Positions 34,302 to 46,498 of a stretch of 64,000 bases of DNA are shown piece by piece. Within the stretch, counting starts at the first letter, position 1; every line of letters begins with the position of its first letter. The stretch lies in NCBI GenBank assembly GCA_050084515.1, contig CM114272.1, positions 3,596,001-3,660,000 of the forward strand, read 5' to 3'. The notes below the pieces were generated by a model. That model ran no database searches, was not told the origin of the DNA, and worked only from the letters and a program-made list of their open reading frames with translations. Position numbers and translations under genes: made by a program. This DNA comes from Blasia pusilla. Lineage: Eukaryota > Marchantiophyta > Marchantiopsida > Blasiales.

Positions 34302-37300
34302 CTACGAGGTCGGAGAGGGGAGGGAACGGGAAGGATTAGAACCCGAGAAATACGAACTAGAAGGATTAGAGCCCGAAGGATACGAAACCGAGAACGCAGT
34401 ATTAGAATGGATCTGCACGGAGCTCGGGTCCGAGAGAGCTGCTGTCTCCGCCTCGAAGGCTTCCGTCAAAGTGCGCACCACCTGCCCCATGTCCGGTCTG
34501 TTCGCAGGCTTGGGATCCACGCAGACCCATGCCAGCTCTGCCACCTTCCACATCGACTCCGGATAGTACGCGTCCTTCAGCACGGGATCCACCATCGCAT
34601 CCAAGTCCCCGTTTCTCATGCTCGTGCGCACCTGTACTCGGTCAATGCGGTACAGTCCATTCCGGAACCAAAATTAGATCGTTGGATGTTCTACCTAACT
34701 CTACCTCATCAACCTCAATCTGCAACTCACAAGCTAATGGAAGCTGAACTCACTCTATCTGGTTCCGGTTCTGTCATCAACTGCGTAAAGACTAATCGAA
34801 TGCAAAATCAATTCAGTTGGTCATGGAACTTCAGAATATGTTGGTGACGAAAATCGAATTCTGTTCTAAGCGATGGCATGAGGTTTTTCTATTTATTTTA
34901 AAAGTTCTTGGGTCGGATCTAAGCTCCGGGTTCTTGAAATCGTATCGGACACGGTTTCCTATGAAGCATACATGTTCATGGGCAGGAGATGGTGAGACGT
35001 TTCCAAGTCTGTTTGGAAGCTGTGAGCATATAAATCCTCACAATCGCTCTGGACAGTTGGTGTTAGCATGAGGACGAGGAGTGAGGGTCGGGTTTCGATG
35101 GGCCAAAGTGTACATGGAATATAGAGCAGTAGAAGGATGGCGCGGCTCGTTTCTCACCAAGTCCAAGAGTGAGACCTTGCTGCCGTCGTCGAGAAGCCTC
35201 ATGTGATTAGGGGCCATACCCGACATGAGTTCACAAAGCACAACTCCAAAGCTGTACACATCGCTCTTGGGAGTCAATTTCTCCGTGAGATAGTATCTGC
35301 AAGAACGAATATGATTCAGGGTCGGATGCGATGCGATTCTATATGATAAAAAAACTGCGACCACGAAGACTTTGAGATTGACAATGGCACCGATCGCTTG
35401 CTTGTGATTGAGATCCCCATGAGTAGAGCAACGGAAGTCCGAGCCATAAACTGCAATTAATTTCCTCCCTGAAACGGAAAAAAAAATGTGTGCAGTCGAA
35501 AGCGTATGGGCTTACTGACGCCTTCTCTGGGATGGTCAGATTCGACTTACTCGGGATCGATGTAGCCCACGGTACCCTTGATTCCAGTCGTGCCGCCCAA
35601 AGAATGATCCCCCAACGTCACTCTTGACAGCCCAAAATCAGACACTTTGGCCACGAGGTTTTCGTCCAAGAGAATGTTGCTGGTTTTGATGTCTCGGTGG
35701 ATGATTCGGGGGGAACAATCTGTGTGGAGATACTCCAATCCTGAGAGAAACCCCAGCCACATTAGTACCTGGAGCGAACCGCTCGAATCTAGATGTGTCC
35801 CGGGATGAACTATCTACAAGTGCAAAAGGCGCCGTCTCTCAGAGATTCTTCTACGGACAGGGTTTATTCAGGTGGTTCAGTCCTGTCATGAACACCATCG
35901 ATCCATCCTGCTGATCAATTTTCTTTACTTTCACCACACATGGGAGTTTCATAGCTGGAAGAATCTAGAGGAAGCCGAAAATGAAAAGACCAGAGCCTGG
36001 CACGGGTGAAGAGAAAGTTCTGAATTGAAAAATGAGAAACGCATCGTTCGAAGTTTTGGGAAATGTATGGAGAAGGTGATGTATCTTGGCAGGGATCGAA
36101 GATGATTTCACTCAACCGCAGATCCAAAATTACCTCTAGCTGCGTTTAGAGCGATTCCAAGCCTCGTTCTCCATCCCAGTGGTGGCCGGCCAGATCCGGA
36201 AGAGTCCGCTGCAAGTCAAACATTGCAGCAAGTGATCGGTGATGAGAACGACAACAATCTGGAAAAGGCACAATCATCCATAGATCTCTAGTAGGAGAGC
36301 TTCAAGGTACATACAGCCAAGAGATATTGAGTCAGATGTGAACTGACTCCTAGAGCAATTCCATTGCAGGCATAAGAGAGCGATAATTGAAGTGCATGCC
36401 TTGAAGGAGCTCCCGGAGTGTGCCGTTGCACATGTAGGCGTACACTAAATCCTGTCGATCATCATCCGCGCAATACCCCACGAGGGACACCAGATTGTTG
36501 TGGTGCACTCTGGAGAGCACCCTCACCTGAAAGTCCCACCCACACATTCCATCAAAAAACGCGTAGGTGGAAGCTTTAACAAAAACTTCACCATTTAATT
36601 CCTTGAGGAAGGAAATCTGATGAAATTCAAGTCCCAGTTCTATTGAATCTTCGTGCGTCTTGGAGCATCATCATTCACTTTTTGCATTCGGAATCCGTAC
36701 CTTCTATACTCACAATTCCTGAACGCTCTAGCAACTCTCTGCAGGGGGTTTCTCCAGCTTGAGGTTGTTAATTAGTCGACAGCTAGGTTTAGAAACTATC
36801 CGCTGAACTAATGTCTCAAGTCCAGATCTACTAACCTCGTTGAGAAACTCATTTCCCTGACGCGAAGTGTTGGCTTTGGTTTTCACAGCCACTTCCTGTC
36901 CATTCTCAAGCTTCCCGTAATACACCGGTCCGTAACCTCCCTTCCCAATTTGGTTGCGGAAGTTGTTGGTAGCCGCTACGATCTGTGCGTAAGAGAGTGC
37001 CTCTGACTTTCTGTCGGCTGTCAGAGGAAAAACAGCACTCGATCAAATACTTTCCAGGATTTCACAAACGACTTCCATAGGCATGTATGTCTACGATCTA
37101 AGAAAGGATTTACATCAGCTTCTATGAAGCCTATCATATCGTCGGCCTCCCGCACCGTAAATCGTTACAGCTCAACCTTTCCGGATCTGAAGAGAAGAGA
37201 AGAGGAGCTGAACTAGAGCTACGTACATAAATAGGGTGTATGATGTGAATGCAAATGAGATGGGCTTGGAAAGAGGAAATTTTGGAGAAGGTGCACAGAG

Positions 37301-40300
37301 CTTTGGAAGCAAGTATTAAATCAGGAAGATTTTTAAGAAGATTCGTGCACTTGAGAATCCGTGGAGGGAGGTATGAAATTGGAGTCGGGCTTCCAGCATT
37401 TTTTCACATCACATCCCAATCGGAAATTTCTGATCTTTTCTTCAAATAATAGATAGACCACTGCTCATCAAGAGAACACACAAATATTATTTTCTGACGG
37501 AACTGAGCCATTCTTTCGAAACTTACCGTAATTTCTTCCTCATGCACTCTAATTCATTCATCACCTCCACAATCAGTTTCAAGATGGAGATTGTGGAGAG
37601 GGCTTACTTAAGCTTGGGCTAAGAGCATCTCTTCTGGCCTTGCGGACGTAGTAAAACCAGAAGCAGAGAGCGACCAAGATCAGCACAACGAAAACGCCAG
37701 CGACTGAGCCCACGATTGCTCCGACGTTGCTGGACGATTTTCCCGTAGATGACACTCCAGAAGGTATCAAACCACATCCTGTGGTGTTGCACACAAGTCC
37801 AGAGTTGTTCTTAAATCTGCGGAAGGAGAACGAGAGTTCACAGTCATATTCGAAAGCGATGCGCGTATCCTTCCAATAATTCCGCAGCTGCCTTCTAAAC
37901 TCATTCGAGCCAAGAAGTATAGAGAGCTAAGAGCATACTTCATTCTAAAGCTCAATTAGCTACATAAGAGGAGATTTACAAGATGAGCTAATATTATTGT
38001 AAGCGTGCAGCTTGTTACTAATTCTTCTCTTTGATCTACCCTGCGTGCTCTGACGTTGATCGAGATCTATAAACTATCATCCCAATCTCTCTATCATCTA
38101 CTTCTTAGACCCTGAGAGCCCTTAACTTGTGCCATAGCTTTCTGACTTAGTGTCAGGATTTTACAATTGGAAACGGACCCAGGAGAAGTTATAACAGCGA
38201 CGACCCTGGGAAAAAACACCTCAGCGATGGATACTCGTAAGAAATCTTATTATATACAAAAACATAAGATATTCTCAATTAAACTCATTCACGTGTTGGT
38301 GAGCAGAGGATAGATCTTCTCACGTTAAGAGTAGTCCAGACTGGGTTCGCGCTACGAGCGCCGGAGGTACGATTCCCGAGAGATTGTTGAAGTCCAAGCT
38401 CCTGCAGTGAACAGCGTTAGCATGGGTAAGCCTGATAGCTAACATGGATCGCAAATTTCACAAAGAAACTCATTTCGCGCTCATGTCATGTCGATCTATC
38501 GAAGAACGCTATCAGCAAGAGTCACTTCTCCGGTTCTCGATTTGCATCTGTTGACTTTTGGACTTAGAAGTTATACATAATGAAGTTGGAAATGAGATAA
38601 GCTCCAAAGACGTGGAGGTTTCCTTATGAAATGGAACTAACTGAACCCTCTATTGGTTGTATCTGATTGTCATGAGGAAATTGCTGATAGAAGAGAGTTT
38701 TGAACGTCGACTTACAATCGAGTAAGATTTTTGAGGTTGGCCAGATAGACAGGAATACTTCCATTCAGATGGTTGTTCTCCAAATGTCTGGACGCATAGA
38801 CAAAGAGCATCAAAACACAAGAATCTACACGGTGGCGGAGAAATTATTTCCATTCTACACCAAAAAAGAAGAAAGCACATGTAGAGCAAAGTGGATCCAA
38901 GAGTCTCAGAGATTGATCAAGCACATGTGGAGGAAAGTGACTCCAAGAGTCTCAAAGATTGATCATGGATACATCACCCAAGCCAAACTTTGTTAATTTA
39001 CTTACAGTTCTTGCAGATTGACAAGACCGCTCAAGTCTGGAATGGGTCCATACAATTTGTTGTTGTCCAGCCATCTTCAACGTCATAGATCGATCAAGCC
39101 ATAGTGTTTGTCAGGAAATATCTATATTTATTCATTCATTCATTCATTGTCCTGTATCTAATTATCATACAATTTTATTGAAATCAACGATCATAATTGC
39201 GAAGTCAGAGCGTAAGCGTATCGTACTTTACTGTGGAGCTTCCAGTATAAATGCTTTCAAACAGTCCAGATCCGTGGAGGACTTCCCACAATATTCAATT
39301 CTAGCTAGTGCATAAAAGCTCGACAAAAATCATCAGATCATCCGATATCGATGCCCTTAGGATCGATGTAAACTTACAGGTGCGTCAGTGCCGTCAATTT
39401 CCCAATTTCTGGAGGTATAGTGCTCTGCAACCCTCTTCTCGAGAGCTTCCTGAACACCGTTCATACACTTGGGTTAGGCTAAGACCGGCAGATATATGTA
39501 ACCACCGACAATTAGTCAAGCTCGAATCCAGTCCAATCTGCTGCAGTCTATCTAGCCAGACAACCCACCTCAGATTCAATAATTCCCGATTTTCGTGCTT
39601 GAAAACGAAAGGTATTTAAGACATTACAGCCAGAAGAAATCTTGCAGGTCTAGAGTAACGAGGAATCGCTGCCGCTGCTGGACTGTTAGGAAGTGATATT
39701 AACTGTGGTGAGCACAGCGGGAATACTCACATCTGCGAGACTTGCCAAGTGACCAAATCAGTCGATTGAGTACAGTTCAGCCAGTCCCATGGTACAGGTG
39801 TGCAAGGGTCGCCCGTCCAGTCTTGTAGGCTGAAGCTCATCTTCACCGCAGTAAGCGCGACCACTGTGCATGCACAGTCGCTATCAATCACGAAGCTTTC
39901 TCATTGCTCTCGAGCTGATAAATGAAATGTAGTCCGGACGTTTACGACTTCAGATATGGTGGAGGCTACATGCGCGGTCATGAACAGATTTAGTACAAGA
40001 CATCGACGCGCAACCAACGTTCACGCATCGGAAATCTGCGTGGATGGGTTGGTGCAGATAAGTAGAATTTGAGTAGTGTTAAGAGAGATGCGCACCACAC
40101 TTCCGTAGCCTGCAGGTAGGTTAAGCAAAGATCGAAAATACTAATTTGATCACGGTTTTTGTACATAAGAATCCAGCGATTTTAACTCGCACAAAGGTGG
40201 CACAGAGGCGCTGGAGGTAACACCTTCATCTCCATGGGTATTTGCATTGCTGACTTGGAACTTTTGATAGATTTCAAAGGCATTCAGAATGGGATCGAGC

Positions 40301-41905
40301 TTCGTCCACGACGTCTTCTCTAGGCTGAAATTGAGGTAGCGATCCTTGAAAGTGCCCGGGGGAGGGGAGTAGGAAACCTCGGAGGGCGCGTCCGATGTGT
40401 TGAAGGTAGCAAGAATCTTGTCATCGTTCACCTTCAGATTGATACCTCGTACTCTGGTGGCCGTGGCATTTCCGTCGAGCTCCTGGAAGTACAGAACCAG
40501 ATGGTAATCGCCCAATTCCGTCCCGAAATCCTGCCAGAACCACATATTGGAATTGTAGTAGACCCAAGCAGTTTCCATAACTTTTGGTGGGGGTTTCTCC
40601 AGGAGTCTTGTGGGTGGTATTATCGGGCCGTGGGCTGTGAGGTGGGTCGCGTTGTCCCAGCTACCGGGAGCACTCCATATTCGATCGTATTGATCGCCAG
40701 GAAACCTGCGCGCTCATGCTCAAGAAAAAACATGTCAGCTTCCCGACTCCGGTCGACTAAGACACACGAATCACATATCCTCGTAGTATTCATCGAGTTC
40801 CAATCACACGGTATATTTCCGGCGTATAGAAGTGGAAGAATTAACGGATAATAAATTGAGCGAAAACATCCTTTGTGCGTTTCCATGTTTAGATCATGGG
40901 TCGGACTTCATGCACTCATGGGAACTGTAGCCGACCATCGATCTAATGAAGAGGGAAACAGTATCTTGAGATGGTATCGATGTGGTGAGCTAATTACAAT
41001 CCACAGATGAGTAGTGTACCGGAAATCGAAGAATATCAGGGCTAGTCATGTACCTTACGCTCTTGGAGTTTTGGTCTACGCCGGTGTTCAGTCTTATTTG
41101 CAGATTCATAAAATGGTTGATCCCCATGGCAGAGTACATTCCATTACTGAGTTCCCTTAGCTCCAATGCCGAGATGAAGATTATCGTCGGGCGTACGAAA
41201 GGGACCAGGCACACATCCATCTGAGCCCTTTGGGAAACAATCACAGCCTCGAAATAGTAGTTATAGTCTCTGTAACTTCCTCCATCGAAGGTCATACTCA
41301 ACCACAAATTGTCGTTTATGTAGGTGTCAAACATTGCATTTTGGATGGTGTTCTCAGGGTCTCGGAAATCTCCCAGGTAGAAATTCGCACGCACTACATA
41401 ACTGTACCCCACTCTGGTGGGTAGGACATAGCAATGTCTCGCCCTATCACTCTGAAAGTATCTCAAATTCTTCATCTGCTCCGGGTTCTCCGTTATATAA
41501 GAGCTCGATCCCTGAACGGTGATGTTCGGTGCGTTCACACCGGTGGAGATGTACGCATCGTCCGTCACCCAAACTATCCCAGTAGCAGAATCCGTGTAGT
41601 TTACTGCACTGCCGCAATCGATACTCAAGAAACCTGCAAGCATTTACAGCTCAAGATTTCAGCATCCACAGCGCCTCGCCGGTCGTTTCAATTGGATCTT
41701 ACAACAGCTAGCTAGACGAAATCTGGAAGTCAATCGTTTCTTCCGGGGTATGCCAGTAGACCTCGGAGGCTCTCGGAGAAAAGACATCAGATAGATCTGC
41801 TTGTGATTAATTACCAGGCTGCGCATGCAGAGTTTTACAAGATGTCGACAGGAAGCTGAGGAGACACAGCAGCAGGGCCTGAATTTTTCCCACTGATCTC
41901 TCCAT
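34302..41905 (-). CDS. Malectin-like/LRR receptor-like kinase (LRR-I type), 15 exons
   Basis: Plasma-membrane receptor kinase. Exons in transcript order: 41905-41815, 41633-41054, 40705-40224, 39863-39731, 39449-39378, 39074-39006, 38787-38716, 38401-38324, 37816-37608, 37017-36836, 36526-36400, 36208-36134, 35740-35551, 35296-35158, 34631-34302; total 2829 bp, 942 residues plus stop. Domains: signal peptide 1-28 ([17 protein letters not shown]), malectin-like region about 32-380 (GFLSIDCGS at its start), DWTGDPC at 399-405, about four leucine-rich repeats (430-525, on 69-78-bp exons), one membrane helix about 557-583, kinase from about 616. The kinase keeps [13 protein letters not shown], Lys641, HRD (738-740), DFG (758-760) and [10 protein letters not shown], so it is an RD kinase that looks active. 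The Ser/Pro-rich tail carries a repeated SGSNPS. The intron after 36400 needs a GC donor (CAAG|GCATGC). SYMRK-like proteins share this plan; the ligand is unknown. Confidence 0.93.
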
Positions 41906-42225
41906 CGCCTCACCCCACCCCGCAATTACACGTGAACCCGCCGCCGCAGCTCACCGCATGTCCGAGACCAGTTTCCACCGTCAGTGAACGTTCCTCGGCG
42001 ATCCCATTCGGCACAATCCAGTACGCTTTTTACAGTCGATATGTATACACACTCCGCCTGCTTTCTACCCGTCGACAAGCGTAGAGCCTCCAATCACGTG
42101 GCCAAATCCCGGATCTAAACCCCAAGCGCCGCGCAGGAGCCTGTGACGACCCGTGAGTTCACCAAAGAAGGACTAAGATTTTACCACCAAATGACTACTC
42201 TTTCGGAGCATCCGGCCTACGAAGG

Positions 42226-42550
42226 ATACGTACGTATCTTAGTTTTCGTTGAACGCGGATTAAGCGTCTAGCGCAAGATCGCTCCACTGGGGCTATGAAG
42301 AACGCGTAGGTACCTGTTTTAGTTTTCGTTAATTGCCGATTAGGCTTCTAGCGCGAGAACAACCTACTGGGGCATCCGGCCTAGAACGTATAGCTACGTG
42401 TTTCAGGCTCCGTTAATCGCCGATTAGGCAGGCGTCCTGCGCGAGAAAACCCTAATGGGAATATGAGGAACGGTTGGCTGCCTGTTGTGCTCTGCTTTTA
42501 TCTCCGAGTGGGCGTCATGCGCGAGTAAACCTTATTGGGGGACTATGGGG
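42226..42550. repeat. About 85-bp tandem repeat upstream of the receptor kinase
   Basis: Four diverged units. Shared phrases include TTAGTTTTCGTTAATTGCCG, GATTAGGC, TAGCGCGAGAAC and ACTGGGGCATCCGGCCTA. The array begins about 320 bp upstream of the kinase start codon, within its probable promoter region. Confidence 0.8.
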
Positions 42551-42573
42551 AGAAGTCCTCGTCCTCAGTAGCA

Positions 42574-42603
42574 TACCTCAGTCTAGGCGCATAGACTGAG
42601 GTA
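42574..42603. repeat. Perfect 12-bp hairpin
   Basis: Arms TACCTCAGTCTA (42574-42585) and its exact complement (42592-42603) around the 6-bp loop GGCGCA. It follows directly after the 85-bp repeats. Confidence 0.85.
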
Positions 42604-44696
42604 CAGTGCGAGAATGAACCAGGAGTCGAGATACTGCACGCATTTCACGTTTAATACAGGGGAGACAAATATTTATGGATCACCGCTGGCCTTGACAGTC
42701 ACTTGAGGAATTTTGAGGAGCTGGGTTGTAGACATCACCACGCGGGGGGAGATTTTATTCCTTTGACCACCGGTTTCCTCTTTCCACTCGGAGATTTTGG
42801 TCGTTATGGGGGCAGGCCCCCTTCTTTCTCCTCGGGGCCGGTTTTGGCCCTTGGGGTTTTTTTTTGGCTCTCTATGCCCCCTGATGGGTTTCCATGTATA
42901 TTTTTCTTTTTTTCCACTCGCGTCAGGTCAGACTCACCAAGGAAGTGGCTTTTTCTAGTCTTGAGCTTCCGGATCCGGAGTTTGTCCGGCGATGGGAATC
43001 CGGATCTCACTCTTTAGGAACAGACGTTTTGACTCGTTCATGTAATCCGACTTCTAGTGAGTCAGGGTTCCCAGAAAGTCGTGTACTGGATTCAGGATTT
43101 GGCGTTACTGGGTGAGGTTGCTCGATAGATCAGCGAGGAATTTCTACAAGCAAGAGACGAGATTTTGACGTTTTGTTAGATTAATTCATTAGGATTCATC
43201 AATGGGCGGATGAACGAAAGGCGGGAAGATCGTTGTGGTTATAACCCTTCGATCAAGAGGTACTTACGTTAGCGTCAGCTGGAGTGCCTCTTTGAGATTC
43301 GCATCAGAAGTCTACAGCATATTCCAACTTTAAATTCCCGGATCGCTGTGCCGATGTTGTAGTTGATCTTTCTGCTTTCATGCTTTCAATATAGGACCTG
43401 AGTAGCTTAAATGTGTTTTTGTGTCTTTCAGATCTAAAGACCATCACCGGTACTGGTCCATCTCCAGCAGAAAGACCACTCCTTACGGTTCGCCATTCCC
43501 GATTCTCATTGCCGCCTCTGCACTCATTCCTCGCCAAGGCACCGATTGCTGTGCTTGGAGGAGAGTAGGAGGAAAGATGCGGCACTCAAAAACTCGTCCG
43601 AGCTCGCGCGCAGGTACCAACAATCTCACGGGGAGAACTTCCTTTCTTCCCGTTCCGAATTGAACCTGCACCAGACTGGAGCTGCTCACGTAGAACCGCT
43701 CCTATCGACGACGTTCCCGCGACGCAGGCATGACGGTGCGGTGCGTAGTGTTTACGGTGCGCTGCAATCCTAGCAGACAAAACCTGTTGAATTTGTGAGC
43801 GGATCCGGGACGACTATTAACATGCTCTCCTCTCCGCCGGCGGGAATCTCGTGCCCTGCATATGTAGACTCGGTCGCTCCGGCGAAGAGTAAATAAATAG
43901 AAGAAGGTTACCTGCTCAACGGCCATTTGTTCGCTCGCTGATAAAGAAAATGTCGTATGCGACCCAGTTCATAGATTGAATTACACGGAAAGAGAAATGA
44001 AAAAAAAAAACACTCACAATTCCAGCTCTCTGGCTTTAATATTAGGCTGTTAGTGGAGCAAAATCACAGATATATAGTTTTCTCTTATCTTTCTGCTAAA
44101 GTGGTATGGAGTGCACCAGCGCTACAATATAATTGTACCGCCTATTTCTCGACGATAGAAGATATAGCATATCACTGCGAGTCGTTATCTTCCTGTAACA
44201 AATGGGTCGGAGGAGAATCCATTTTAGGCGTATGTAAGAAAGAAATCAAAATACAATTTGTAGAATCAGAAATCGAAATAAAATTTATGGGAGCAGACAT
44301 GGGTATCATAAAATCTGATTTCGCTGTGTCGAAATCTACCAATCGAATGAGGAAAAGCTTTGAAAAGAAATAGCAGAATAGGGTGGGAACGATTCTCTTG
44401 GATACTGTAAATACTAAGAGCCGGAACCGCGAGAAAAGTTGGAGTAGGAACAAAATTTCTACTCGAAGCTTTCAAGTATAGAAGAGGTATAGAAGCAAAT
44501 AAATTACTCAACTCCAATTTTCTTAAAGAAAAGCCTCATTTATACCTGAGTTTTGACCTCCACGTGGTGACTGTGTAACGACGGAAGTGTATATAGGTTC
44601 GTTGTTATTGCAACCAAACAATCCTCTTTTGCTGAGCGTCTGCTATATTCTATACTTCTTCCACTCCCTTTCTAATTTGAGTGTTTCTTCTACAAA

Positions 44697-45086
44697 ATGC
44701 GCTTCAAGACACATAATATCTCCGTCTTGTTCACAAGCAAATGCTGGAAGCCTGTCATCAGTCCGGATGTCGACGTGTTTATCGCTTTAGAAAGGCGGTA
44801 TGGCCTCCAGGGCGAGACGGGACGGACCTCGAGAGAAATACGGCGCAGATGTCGGACTTTCATGAACGTCGTCCGAAAGGTTCCAAAGCGGCCAGTGATA
44901 GAATGCCATATCTACGCTCTAGCCGGCAGATGGGATAAGCACAGGTTATATATCAATCAGTTTGGGGGAAGAGGCAGAGAGCCATGCAACTCGACTCCAA
45001 AGGTGGGACACAGTTATCACTTTCCTGTCTGTCCTGTGAGTCCACATTTACTCCACAATCCGGACCATCAGTGCGCTGAGGCGTGA
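44697..45086 (+). CDS. Hypothetical small protein, weakly supported
   Basis: A 129-residue frame with an ATG start (MRFKTHNISVLFTSKCWKP), basic in composition (RRRCRTFMNVVRKVPKRP). Upstream are a TATATAGG word (about 44590) and a CACGTGG word (about 44561), so a promoter is possible. No family is recognised and codon support is weak; a chance frame is equally likely. Confidence 0.2.
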   Translation: MRFKTHNISVLFTSKCWKPVISPDVDVFIALERRYGLQGETGRTSREIRRRCRTFMNVVRKVPKRPVIECHIYALAGRWDKHRLYINQFGGRGREPCNSTPKVGHSYHFPVCPVSPHLLHNPDHQCAEA

Positions 45087-45302
45087 CATGCACCTTTGGA
45101 CAACTGGGCCTCTCTTTTGCGGCAAAAGAAAGGGCGAGCAGTACGCCCAGAAAGAAGATGGGCAAAAGCTTTGCTCATCTCCTTTCTTGCCGTCACGATA
45201 CGTATAAAAAAAATGAATACGAAAGAGGGGGCATGTACACCCAAAAAAATAAGAGCCCGAGGAGAAAAAAGGGGCCTTCCCTATTTAGCAATATAAAAGC
45301 AC

Positions 45303-45345
45303 CTAGAGAATTATAACTACTATTAAATGGGCTTCTAACATTGGC
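45303..45345 (-). mobile_element. Short remnant related to the LINE 3' coding end
   Basis: The plus strand TTATAACTACTATTAAATGG... aligns by eye with CTATGACTACTACTAAGTGG... at 21587 onward, and continues through a GCTTCTAAC-GGCG/GCCTCTAGC-GGCG stretch to a shared AGCCCGCC. The differences are mostly C to T or G to A. It appears to be a second, much older copy of the LINE at 21537-23035, in the same orientation. Confidence 0.5.
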
Positions 45346-46498
45346 GCAAATGAATTTTAGCCCGCCACTAAAGTTCATTATCTAAGCCATGGTAGATTGC
45401 GGAAGTGATTTCGAACAGGGAAAATCTCCAACTCAACAAGCTCGCTGAACGCTAATGTCAACCAGGAATAGAATGACAAATGGGATCCAATTTCCCGGCA
45501 ACGAGAATCGGTGAAGGAAAGAATTCTTGGCACCCTTTAACTGGCCCTTTAACGTAGTCACTTCTAAAGGAAGATTATAAATAGATTTTAATAAAGAAAT
45601 ATTTTTTAAGTATCAAACACGTTGGAGGACACGTGGATAGTTTCAACGATGACTTTTTAGTAATTTATAAATATTTTTATTTCAAAAAATTTAGTAATTT
45701 TAAATCTTAAAATTATAATAAATTTTTAAGATGATTCTTCCATTAAAAAATTAATTATTATTATTTATTAGAAGTAATTTTATCCCTCCATAAAAATTAA
45801 AACAATACAACTATTCCCTTTCTACCATAGTAATATCCATAAACTAAATCATTAATCAATTTTATTTTTTTTCTTAGAGAAAAAATTAAAAGAACTTTGA
45901 AAAAATAAATATTTGTTATTTTCTTAAGTCTTAGAGGAATAATAGTATTCCACTCCTCTAAATAATTCCACTCTTCAATTAAAATTTAAATAACGCCCCA
46001 CTCTCCTAAAGAATACCACCCTTCCAAAAACTTTAAACAAAAACTAGTCTTCCCCTTCTATTCATCCTATCAAAATTTAAAAAGGATTTTCCACATTTGA
46101 ATACAATTTTTATTTTCTAAAATCTTAAAGTAATAATAAAATTCCACTCCACTAAATAACTCCATTCTCTAACTAAAATTTAAATAATGCCCCACTCCTT
46201 AAAATAATTCTACCCTTCCAAAAAATTTGAATGAGAACCATTCCTCTCCTTCTATTCCTCCTATCAAAATAAGACTTACTAGTAAGATAAAAAAGTGTTT
46301 GAAGAGTTTTTGTTGATGTAGTCATGAAGGGAAGGGTTTAATGATGTTGATGCTTAATTTTTTCTGCCCTTAACATGTGCAAAATTTATTTCATCCAAGG
46401 ATTTCTTTATATATTACATTTTGTGTGTAGTCGCCTTCCTTATTTGAATGTTCATCACTTCCAATAGTAATGTGGATGGAACTTCTATTCCCTACTGA

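Larger units (their letters stand above)
42604..46498. other. Decayed intergenic DNA
   Basis: No recognised family on either strand in 42604-44690. From about 45590 the sequence is strongly AT-rich, with a duplicated phrase of the form CCACTCTTCAATTAAAATTT (about 45965 and again near 46155), suggesting old repeats. Two sub-regions are listed separately: an open frame at 44697-45086 and a LINE remnant at 45303-45345. Confidence 0.55.

Noticed and set aside
41659-41925. 88-codon minus-strand frame as the start of the receptor gene
   Set aside because: The frame beginning at 41905 gives a proper signal peptide and joins in phase to the malectin exon; the longer frame does neither.
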